From Hymenopellis radicata (lineage: Eukaryota; Basidiomycota; Agaricomycetes; Agaricales; Physalacriaceae): a stretch of 49,708 nt of DNA. The stretch is from positions 1 to 49,708 of the forward strand of contig JADNRX010000387.1 of NCBI GenBank assembly GCA_015501595.1, written 5' to 3'. The stretch's first letter is position 1. Every line of letters starts with the position of its first letter. The position numbers and the translations under genes were made by a program. Positions 10,869 through 25,683 of the stretch are shown in pieces. Below the pieces are notes generated by a model. The model saw nothing but the letters and a program-made list of their open reading frames with translations, made no database searches and was not told the DNA's origin.

Positions 10869-11835
10869 ATGACCGCAACGTTCGACCCTCACTATGCCTA
10901 TATCACCTCCCCTTTCATGTCGCCCCTCGTCCTGGCATTCGTGCGGCTGCTGTTCGCGTTTTATTCACTCTTCACGCTCATCTACACCCTGGCTTATCAA
11001 GGCTCAAATGGGTGAGCATCCTATATTATGTTTCGCCGACTCTTCTGACTGTTTTCGTCACAGGTTCTTCTCTTATTTCACGCACCTCACCTACATCGGA
11101 ATGACTTCCTATTTCTGGGCTGCGGGCGTGCAGGGGATTGTTTGGGCGCATACAAAGAAACAAGGAGGTGGTCGGTATCTGCTAAGGTCGTGGCCCCGCC
11201 CTTTTCAACTTGCCCATGAATGGCTTTGGAGCACCATCATGTCGTATCGTATGTTCTCCTCTACTCCATTTAGACTCCTCTGACAAGTCTACGACTCAGC
11301 TATCGTAGTGACAATCGTCTATTGGACCCTCCTTGCCTCCTCATTCTCCTCTTTGAGCCAGGTCAACACATGGTCAACCATTTCCATGCACGCAGTCAAC
11401 TCCCTTTTCTGCCTGTCAGAGGTTCTCCTTACGCACAACCCTCCCCTCGCTGGATCTGGTTAATCGTCGATATCATCGTTCTTGCTCTGTATCTCGGATT
11501 GGCCTATCTTAGCAGATCTACATTGGGTTTCTATGGTGCGTTTGTTCGATTCTATGCTCTAGATAGATGTCTGACAAGCTTTTGCAACAGTATATTCGTT
11601 CCTCGATCCGGAGAAAGAAGGTGCCTTCCTCGCCGCCTACATTGCCGGTATTGCTGTCGGAGAGGCCATTGTTTTTGCTATCATGTATGGCATTGTACGG
11701 CTTCGTATGCGTCTCGTTGCGCTGCCCCAAAGTGCCGACGGGGAAAAAGACGATGTCATGGAGGTCACCGACTTGGATCGGACGTCGATGTCCACTAATC
11801 GAGAGAAGGCGACGGTCGGGTCTGGATCGCCCTAG
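10869..11835 (+). CDS. Multi-pass membrane protein, FAR-17a/AIG1-like
   Basis: Four exons: 10869-11011, 11064-11248, 11300-11535 and 11591-11835. The total is one base short of 810, so a single missing base is needed in exon 3 near 11450, where VLLTHNPPLA continues as WIWLIVDIIVLALYLGLAY in the next frame. The protein would be about 269 aa with around six hydrophobic helices. Conserved-looking polar residues sit in helices: FTHLTYIGM and SMHAVNSLF, comparable to the Thr and His proposed as catalytic in AIG1/ADTRP hydrolases. C-terminus is hydrophilic and acidic (DGEKDDVMEVTDLD). Known: AIG1/ADTRP hydrolyse fatty acid esters of hydroxy fatty acids; whether this one does is unknown. The family call is by topology and motif only. 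Confidence 0.65.
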
Positions 11836-12540
11836 GACATTGAGTGACATATCCGTCTTTCCATTTGGACCTTCGTTCTGCTGTCTATAATACTTTTACC
11901 TACGCTCATTCAATAGTTAATTTGCGCATTGTATCCTTGGAATAGATCGAGATAACTAGATGAGCACTAACTCGAGCTCCTAATATGGTCTTTGCTGATG
12001 CACATTGATGTGGTCTCTGCTCAATGAGAACAGTTATTCTTTAGTGGAGCCTGTCTAGTACAAGGATTGCGCATACCAGCCTTGAGTAGATGAAGTAAGC
12101 ACAAACCGGTATCGAACCTGTCATCACTTTCCCTAATGCCTGACGTGTGAGGTAGGGTGGCGGAAAAAACCTAGGTTTGCATACACCTTGCTTTTTTCTC
12201 AGTTTATTAAGGTAGAGAACACGCGAGTCGGAGGAGACGACTGATGTCAGACAATACTGGACCGTTGGCGCATAGAGAAGCTGAGAGTGGCGGGACAAAG
12301 GCGGGACGAGGGCGGCACCACTGCGCCACATCACGTGGTCCAAAGCACGAAACTGTTAGTAACGGTTTTAAAACTAAGTAGGGCCTGCCGGGGGCCGGTA
12401 TCAATGCCGTTATTATTGACACCCCCGGGAGGTTTACCGCGTCACCCTAAGTTCTAAGTTCTTAGTTCTTAGTTCTACCCAAAGTTTGAAAAGTTTTTCT
12501 CAAAAAATAATTTTGCCACGCTAATGTCGGTCCGCGCTAA
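11836..12540. other. Intergenic, low-complexity patches and a hairpin
   Basis: 3' flank of the FAR-17a-like gene and 3' flank of the tRNA. A GC-rich inverted repeat (CCGGGGGCCGGTATCAAT against ATTGACACCCCCGG) spans about 12388-12429, and short repeats of AAGTTCT/TAGTTCT run from 12448 to 12478. No coding signal. Confidence 0.6.
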
Positions 12541-12547
12541 TGTCGGT
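12519..12547. repeat. Duplicated 3' end of the tRNA gene
   Basis: CGCTAATGTCGGT occurs at 12519-12531 and 12535-12547. The right copy includes the first bases of the tRNA acceptor stem on this strand; the left copy is a stranded duplicate 16 bp away. It could be the footprint of an insertion at the tRNA end, or simple slippage. Confidence 0.7.
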
Positions 12548-12620
12548 AACTGGAATCGAACCAGTGGCTCCTCGGATGCATGACCACAACGAGGTGATTT
12601 AACCCCTAATCGATACCGAC
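12541..12620 (-). tRNA. tRNA-His (GTG) with 8-nt intron
   Basis: Read on the minus strand: acceptor stem GTCGGTA pairs with TACCGAC (7 bp), D-stem GATT/AATC, anticodon stem CCTCG/CGAGG, and T-arm ACTGG-TTCGATT-CCAGT with perfect pairing. The anticodon loop begins TTGTGG, giving anticodon GTG (window 12585-12587). Eight extra bases (TCATGCAT) sit one base 3' of the anticodon, where eukaryotic tRNA introns lie; without them the loop is TTGTGGC (7 nt). The discriminator base is A, as in yeast tRNA-His. Mature length is 72 nt. Confidence 0.88.
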
Positions 12621-13106
12621 GTAGCAGATAAAGCGACCCTAACATACGTATCAAGTTGAAGCCTCAAGGTGCCACCCAAACCTCAAATCTTCAACTTTTG
12701 CTTTCAACTACTTCTTAGCTTTCCAGCAGGTCAGCAGGTACTTGGCTAGATGTTGATGTTTCGAACCGATGCTCTTGCGATTAATTAACCACACAAAATC
12801 TCATCAATTCAGGATCAGTCACCCCAGATTCTTATGAGGACATCCTCTTGCCTCACATACATGCAAGTTGGGTTGACGACTGATAACTTACAAACTGTCC
12901 TTAATAATCCACAAGCTCGCCACCGGGACAAACTCGAAGCCGCGAGTCAAGATACGGACACGTGAGTATCACTGATGGATGTGGGTGATCGTCGGGGGTA
13001 GGACATTGGGCGGAGCCGGGCGATAATGACCAAGAAATAGCATACACACGGTAAGATATAAACATTATAGCAAGATAAACTACTCCGTAGACGGACGTCG
13101 CACCAC
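12621..13106. other. Intergenic between tRNA-His and hypothetical gene
   Basis: About 490 bp with no recognisable gene, repeat or signal beyond the 5' flank of the tRNA. Confidence 0.5.
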
Positions 13107-13945
13107 CTAGACGTGCTTCCCGACAAGCCTGAACGTCTCTGGACTCTGCCTCTCAATCGTCTCCCCAGGCATCAAGCCTCCTTCCCGCAATTTCTTTTGC
13201 TGCCCCTTCCTGTATCTGTCGGCGAGACATTCCTGACTGTGAATCACGATTAACTTGTAGCATGAAGAGGATGCAACCACTGACCCACCTGGCAGTGTAG
13301 AGAGGCCGCCCAGCGTCGATCACTGCTTCCTCCGTCTCGTCGCCCGGTGGTGCCAAAGCATGCGGGAGGCCACGCAAGGCAGCTTCTCTGCGACAGGCAA
13401 GGCGTTCCAGGTCCTCCCAACGATACGCGCGCCAAGGCATGGTGGGATTGCACGGGTTCTCAAGGGCGTAGAAGGGCAAGGATAGTAAGTCGACGTTGTC
13501 GAAAGAGAAATGATCCATAGCTGGAAACGATGAGTAAACACCACCCAGATGAGCAAATGAAAAAATACGGACCGTCTGCGCTAAGCATGACGCGCCAACC
13601 AAGCTGCAGTTGGAAGCTGTAATCCGGAGTCCAAGTGTAGTGGGAGCTCCAGTTTTGCCATTGCGCGGCGCGCTGGGCTGAGATCTTGTCAATGGTCGGG
13701 CTGGGCGTCCTGGGGGGAGGGGGAGTTCGAGGCTGGGACGCTTCACCATAGTTGGTGGTCTGAGAGACCGGAGATGGTGGAGGCGGAGAATCCGGCTCAA
13801 AGTCATCGTACTCGTTGTCGTCGTCGTCGTTGTTGAGAACGACGGTGGGACGCGGTCCCCGCCTCCTGATAGGAGTGTGGGGCATACGGATGAAATCGTT
13901 GTCAGGCGTCAAAGGGCGCTTAACCATAATTTCGAACGACGCCAT
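13107..13945 (-). CDS. Hypothetical protein
   Basis: Three exons: 13573-13945, 13289-13520 and 13107-13236. Phases fit exactly and give 244 aa ending FRLVGKHV. The N-terminal half is disordered: basic start, acidic run (NNDDDDNEYDDFEPDS) and Pro-rich SPPPPSPVS / PPPPRTPSPT. The C-terminal half is ordered and aromatic (WSSHYTWTPDYSFQLQLGW, then YALENPCNPTMPWRAYRWEDL) with a final basic/amphipathic helix (RYRKGQQKKLREGG). I do not recognise a domain. The first donor is GTCCGT, unusual but seen elsewhere in this window. Neighbours give no functional hint. Confidence 0.7.
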
Positions 13946-14854
13946 GTTGTGCTCGAGTTGGTTGCGGGAAAGAAGGAAATGGGGTGCCCGTCGGTTTTTA
14001 TCCAACCATTGTCACCAGAGCCCGCCCCAGTTTCGTAGCGTAGACCATTGCCCGCCGAGATAGCCAATGCGCGTATCGGACGCGCTGACTTTGAACCCAC
14101 GTTAGACGTTGTACGAGACTGGGTACGAGGCTCACCAATACCTTCGTACAACGCCTTATCTGCCTATCTGGACAAGACATCCTGGAAGAAACATTGCTAA
14201 AATCCCAAATAACGTGTTTTAGGGCGCAATCCAAATTGGTAGAAAACCGAGCATCTCGAGCTGTTGGGGCGGGAGTCGAGACGCCGCGGATGCCAGACTA
14301 TTTGCCTGCTAAGCAGCGAAATCGCTTCCAATTACGGGCGACCTCGTTCTCGTCGTCGTTGAGGCTGAAAGTAGCGGGTCAAGGGTGGGCATCAAGACAT
14401 CTGTCCATCGCCTCCCCTGAGCACGACGCCTACTAGACCAGTACACCCAGTCGCGCCGTGCCGAACCCCGAGCGGAGCTCAAATTTTGCTTGATCCAATT
14501 TGGGAAATATTACCTTCGCTCATTTCGGCTCTCTTCCACTCTATCACATCCACTTATGACGAAGCCAATCAAACAGCAAATCTATCGATCTAATCTATTC
14601 ACGACGTTAAATATCTATAAGTACCACGAAAACAGCAAACGAATTATATTGTAAAGGTCCGTCAACACGCCTAGTCGTTTAGTAAAGGTAAGAGGTAGGT
14701 AGGTAGGTGTATAGGAGTTGTGGGAGATCTATCCAGTGATACATTGAATATAGATCAGGGAAGGGAGAGCGCGAGCGGCGCTACGGTTACACGAAAAGGT
14801 AGGTAAACATTACATGGTTGTCTTGTCTTCTTTTCTAAGTCCACGTCGAGGTTT
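13946..14854. other. Intergenic
   Basis: Holds the promoter of the hypothetical gene and the 3' UTR of the epimerase gene. Short frames on both strands look non-coding. A GTAG/GTAGGTAG microsatellite lies at about 14695-14708. Nothing else seen. Confidence 0.5.
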
Positions 14855-16385
<1,531 letters not shown>

Positions 16386-17117
16386 GGGTGTGAAATGAGA
16401 AATTGGAAAGCGTGTGGTATAGAGCAAGAGGTCTTTTTATCTGATCGAGCACACGCTCAATTTGGTTGGTTGCAAAGGGACCGGTCGGGACAGCATCGAT
16501 CACTCGGATGGTGTTCGGAGCTTTCACCCAGGAGCCTCTCGGTCGTTCTCTTGCTCACCAACCCTCGTTCTCGTCCTGCTTATTGGTCTGCCGACGCTGT
16601 GTCTTATTCCTCTCTGCTGCTCTGGGTCTACCGTCTATTCTGAGAAATCATCAATGCGGTGCCGTACCGTATGGACTGGTTCTCACTCTGCCTAACCCCG
16701 TCCTACTCAATGGCAGATGACGCTCACGGTCCGCTCGGGATGGGCTTCTAGATGATGTTCTCCCCGCGAGCCTCATGCTATACATCATCCCCCAATAACG
16801 CCCTTTCGTGATTATCGCAAGAATCAGTGAGCGAATCAGGTGTTGAGCACGTTTGATTATACTGAACAATACTCAAGAGTTTACTGCTCTGTCCGAATTC
16901 CCGTGCCGTCATATGCAAAAATGCGTAGTAGACCACACCTAGATGTTTCTGCATGGTCGTCTCAAAGTTGAACCCTCACCGTCATGCTCCAACACGAATG
17001 CTGCGATGATGACAAGAACACACATTTGTCTGGAACTGTCCTAGAAGCTTCGACTACTCAAACAACACCTAATCATCTACATACAGGTACATAGAATAAC
17101 AATACAACAGTCACCCA
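16386..17117. other. Intergenic
   Basis: Promoter side of the epimerase gene and 3' side of the SNF2 gene. Frames here are short and unrelated to known families. No repeat or RNA gene seen. Confidence 0.5.
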
Positions 17118-21270
<4,153 letters not shown>

Positions 21271-21636
21271 GGAGGACCCATGGGGGAGCGGATCGTCAAA
21301 GCTCCGATAGGCAGCAAGTTTTTCAGAGAATGAAGGCCCGTAGAAGTGCCCGCGCGAGTAGCACCCAGGCGCAGCAGGTATTACAGCTCTGGCAGCTGGG
21401 GCAGGAGATGGCCATGGGAGTAGAATTTAAGTCTATGTTGAGATTCCCTGAAGTGTGAGGAGCATAACGTATTTAGACAGAGTGAACGGGCATAGAGACA
21501 GTCGACTGAACAGTACCAGCGGAAGCGCGCGAAGAATGACTTGGTAGAAGAAAATCAAGGAGCGCATCAGTGGCTGTGCACCGCTGTCTACTTTTGACCA
21601 CCACCCAGCCTCGCCTGAAAAAGTCGACGCGTCGAC

Positions 21637-22445
21637 ATGGAGCGCTGTATATCCAGGCGGCTCGTTTCATATGCATGGAGGACCTCATTACCTAGACGGA
21701 CAACTACGGGAACCGTGCGATTCAACTCTACAAATGCCAGCCAGCCTTTGCCTTGGTCGGAATACCTTACAATGCGGAAAAGCAGACATCGGTGGCAGAC
21801 AGTGCGTGCTTATTCCATCCCCTATGTGCTTTTCCAACCGATATATTGCAGGCTGCAACTGTTCCAGGGACTCTACTAGGCCTGTGTGGCGGCGCCGCCT
21901 ACTTTGGATCACTCGACACAGATCCGACGAAACCAATTATGGTGTGCAAACTGTCTTTCGTTTGCCAGCTTTCGATTGACTTTTATCCAGGGCATTGACC
22001 CGTTCATGTTCTATGGCGCGTCTACCGCCTTGTGCATGCGTGCGTGTCCATCTCCTCGTGTTCTCGTTCAATTCCCTCAAGTCCACTAGTCGTCGGTTTC
22101 ATGGTCGCACCTACTGCAGGTGGAGCTGCGTGGCGCTTGGCGAAGACGAACCATATCGAACGCTTCGACACGCGTGATGCAGAGTTCTTCAAACGGGTGG
22201 CAAAGCACCGTGTTGACGCTTCTCTCGCGAGTATGACTCCTCCTCCCGATTATTACGGTATGTCCAGTCCAGTCATCGCGTGTCCCAGGCATACTTAGTC
22301 CTTTTAGGTGAAAAAATTGGTTCTTTGCATGAGTATCGCCTAGTAAGCACGTTCCGCCACAAGCATTTGTTCCCAACTGATTCCTGTGCAGTGGCTTCGG
22401 GACCAAGGAAAGTACAGACGGAAAGCCATACTGCCTGAGAGTTAA
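21637..22445 (+). CDS. PAM17: Presequence translocase-associated motor subunit PAM17
   Basis: Six exons: 21637-21801, 21852-21941, 21991-22039, 22090-22257, 22308-22342 and 22392-22445; exact phases, 186 aa. Starts with a basic, Ser/Arg-rich mitochondrial presequence (MERCISRRLVSYAWRTSLPR). The Pam17 body follows: PWSEYLTMRKSRHRWQT, a first membrane helix (GTLLGLCGGAAYFGSLDTDP), PIMGIDPFMFYG, a second helix, then DAEFFKRVAKHRVD and the C-terminal YRLWLRDQGKYRRKA. Known role: scaffold of the import motor at TIM23 in the mitochondrial inner membrane. It is divergent from the SNF2 gene, so the roughly 370 bp between them likely holds both promoters. Confidence 0.95.
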
Positions 22446-22709
22446 TCTTTCCTTATTTCTTTGTTTCGATGCAATATGTAAAACACTACTCTTCAAATCG
22501 GGTGGTACTAGGTCGCGGTCAACGCACAGACTGGCTGTTCAGGCCCAGGTCTGGGACGCATCAACGTCAGGCTTCGAGCCAAGGGCGATAGGTTATGTGC
22601 GTGCTCAGATAACGATAAGTGAAGAGATCAAATCACTGCTTCAAGATGAGAGCCATAAATAAGGAGTGTGAAATGCGGAAGGCAAGGAAGAGACCGTGAT
22701 GAGATGAAG

Positions 22710-23578
22710 CTAATTCCACCCTCGACTGTGCTGTGAGATGGCTGCTTTCTCCGGGATGCTAGTGATGCCCTGGTGCTCGGATAAACAGAGTCGGGGGACG
22801 ACGCCCTTTCGCGCGTTTTTCCCACCAACCTCCTGGACAAGACACCACCCATCTGCGAATTCCGATAGCTGACGGACGACATCCCCAGTCGCGATGGGGA
22901 GCTCGTCATCATGAGTTGGGGCGAAAACAGCAGTGACCGTCATAAGCCGCGGTAAATCGTGCGAGTGTGCGGAATGGCGGATTTCGTACGAAGGACTAGA
23001 AGGAACGTGGGTAGACGTGGTATTTCGAGCTGGAGAGATAGCAAGGTGTGATTGTCGTGACTCGGGAGGTGGGTCAAACAGCGGCGATCCCAAGTCTGTC
23101 GTAGCATTCGCCACGAAGAACACATAGGACGGAGGCGGGGTCCTGAGTTCTGCGACGATCGAAGACGACGTGAGGCTCGCTGTCCACTTTGTCTTTGTCG
23201 GGGACACGCAAGTCTGGCTAGGTGGCACCTGCGGAACCCAGCGTCCGCTGTTGCCAACCGTCGAAGAGGCCAAGGACAAGGAATCGGGCTTCTCATTATG
23301 ATTATTGAGAGCAGCAAACGACTCGGTGTCGCTCCCGTCGATGTAGCCGACCATGACTTCTCTCCTACTTCGGCGCGTCATGGCCCACCACCACAGAAGT
23401 CCTATTCCGAGTGTCAGACTCGAGCATCATCAATCTGTGAGAGAACGGACACACCTCCGAGAAGGAGCACTCCTATAACGGGAAGAATGATTGCCAGATT
23501 CGTCGCAGACAATTGCGGGGTCACTTCTGTAAAGCGCGTACACCATGAACCGACGGGGACATCCCCAGTAAAAACTGC
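22710..23578 (-). CDS. Single-pass membrane protein with SH3 domain (5' exon not located)
   Basis: The main coding block runs 22710-23381 and continues upstream into an exon at about 23450-23578. The upstream part has a hydrophobic segment (NLAIILPVIGVLLLGG) continuing into LGIGLLWWWAMTRRSRR: one transmembrane helix with a basic cytosolic stop. About 110 Ser/Pro-rich residues follow. The C-terminal region (MTVTAVFAPTHDDELPIATG, then FADGWCLVQ and KGVVPRLCL) fits an SH3 fold: ALYDY-like start, acidic RT loop, conserved Trp, and a VP before the last strand. Likely a plasma-membrane adaptor binding Pro-rich partners. The small intron near 23420-23450 and the first exon with the initiator ATG are not resolved. 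Confidence 0.68.
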
Positions 23579-23768
23579 CTGTCAAGGGACAACCAGAATG
23601 CCCATCTCATCTCCCGACGGCACTTAAGTACCACACCACCGAAACCAGCATTCATCATCTCACCGAGGAGGCAGTACGCGTATGATGATCAACTGTCAGG
23701 TCAGAGATCCACGATGACACTGAAATACTCTCATACATGCAGGATGTCAGTCAAAACAGGTACACATG

Positions 23769-25582
23769 TCACGAAAGATCCATTGCATCCACCAAAAGAT
23801 TAGATACTGCTCTGTGTAAAGATCGTGCGCCCTCCGCCGGGATGAACTCCCGGAGTGCGTCCTCAATAACTGCGTTCAACGCAGCCTTTGAAATACCGCT
23901 GGTGATGTCAGTAGAAATAGACTGCAGAGCCTCCGAAGCGATGACCCTCGTTTCCTCCAGCGTGAAGGGAACGAATGGCAAGATGGTGGTAACACGTGAG
24001 AGCACAGAAGCCTAAACATGATGACCAGTTAGTAAAGCCCGCGCGCAAGTTGAAAACAGCACATACACCCAGACGCTCCGAAACGCGAGGTCGGAGTTGA
24101 GACATGAGCCCGACGTATTCCGCGCGGGACATGGTCTGATTCGGATGCTTCAAAGAATCATGATAATCGAAAACCAGATCATGACCAATGTTCGATGTTC
24201 CCAACCACACAACATTGCGAACATCAACGTTCATGCTGTTGGCTTCGAAAGAACATCGACCTAACGAGAGTTTAATAAGCAGTGTGGGAGGGTGGCTGTT
24301 CAAACATACCCAGCTCCCACGGGAGTAACAAAGACCATAGGACGCTGTCGTCTTCGGTCTTCTCAATTTCCTGTAGACAAAATGAGAACAACCGCATAAC
24401 ACGGAAAACGGCGAACTGACATCAAGCACCACAACACAACGTTTTCCTTCGTTGTTGATCAGAAATTCTATCAAAGTGCACGGCGGTCCAGCGGAGCTCT
24501 GCATTGTAGCGTCAGCGGCATGGAACATGTACTGTCAATGCGCCACACACCTGATCAGAACTGATTGAATAGGATTGCCACAAATCATGTGCGGTCCTCA
24601 GCGTGGTCATATTGACCGTATGGGTTGGCACATCCAGCAGTGATCCAACTGAAACCAAACGATGAGCGTTGCAATGGCAATCAGAAGAAAATCGGTACTT
24701 ACACTTCTGCGCCAACATACTCTTGCCGTGTCCACTGGGACCTGTAAAAGAAATTAAGGTAGCGCAAACAAGATAGAGCAAAACACGGACCACAAAGCAA
24801 CATAACGATAGGAGTTACGGATATTTTCTGATTGTGCATGCTGAGAACCCTGAACAGTTGCTCCAGAGCTCGATCTTGACCAACAATCCCATACCGAATG
24901 CGCGCTAATGGTTTGAACGAAGATCTGCGCATAAGTGCAGAAGCTCTGCGCGTCAAAGATGTGTCTGCTTGCGACAGATAGTACCTAACACACAAAAACA
25001 CCCAATCAACATCGTTTCACTTCACCAATCATAAAATGCCACTCACTTTGTGGCGTCATCCATCTCCTCCAAAATAGGTTTCAGCTCCCCCTCGGGTGAT
25101 CCTAGTTCCTTCTGAAGTGTAGTGATATCGGCACCATACTCCAAGAGGACTTTGACGATGTCCAACTTCTGTGACAGTTGATCGTTCGTGAGCGTAAATG
25201 CGAGAGCCGATTGCGGACCCATCGCATCGTTGGGACCAGCATCACCGCTGGCGAGCACTTTTCGGACCTGTTCAACATCATCACTCGCAATGGCGAACAT
25301 GAGAGCGGGTTTTGGGGTTGCAACAAGGCATGACAATGGGCGGGGTGGAAGGACGTCGAGGCTCGGACGCTTCGGGGGTGAATGTACGGGTATAGGTCGT
25401 CGAATGGTATAATCGTTAGTAGCGTCATCAAGCTGAGCTTCGTCCACTTGGTTTGACAACCGGTGCGGATCACTGGACATTCGAAGCGGCGAGGGCGCCC
25501 AGCTATTCGGAGCGTCCAAAGGAGCGGACATCGGCGTCTTGAAATGCGATAAGCGACGCGAAGCACGGTCAGTATCAGTCAT
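23769..25582 (-). CDS. Ankyrin-repeat, single-AAA+ ClpB/Skd3-like ATPase
   Basis: Eight exons: 25047-25582, 24791-24984, 24703-24741, 24551-24648, 24421-24498, 24310-24370, 24067-24260 and 23769-24011; exact phases, 480 aa. The N-terminus is disordered; ankyrin-type helices follow at about residues 105-170 (MFAIASDDVEQVRKVLASGD, IVKVLLEYGADI). The AAA+ module has Walker A GPSGHGKS (about 243-250), Walker B VVVLDEIEK (about 311-319), sensor region WLGTSNIG, LRPRVSERL, and a ClpB-like small domain (EGARSLHRAVSN). This order matches the ankyrin-ClpB class typified by human CLPB/Skd3. No mitochondrial presequence is evident. The canonical pore loop GYVG between the Walker motifs is not found, so threading activity is doubtful. 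One donor is GTCCGT. Confidence 0.82.
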
Positions 25583-25683
25583 TTCCGGAGTAGCGGTGTG
25601 TGGCGGTGTATAATTATAATGGTCTTCTTGTAGATGCGGTAGATGCGAGAGCTGGGCGAAGAATTCAGTATCGAATATAAACG

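Noticed and set aside
12108..12118. B-box-like GGTATCGAACC (reverse GGTTCGATACC) suggesting a second tRNA or a SINE
   Set aside because: No matching acceptor stem, T-stem pairing is imperfect, and no A box is present at the right distance.
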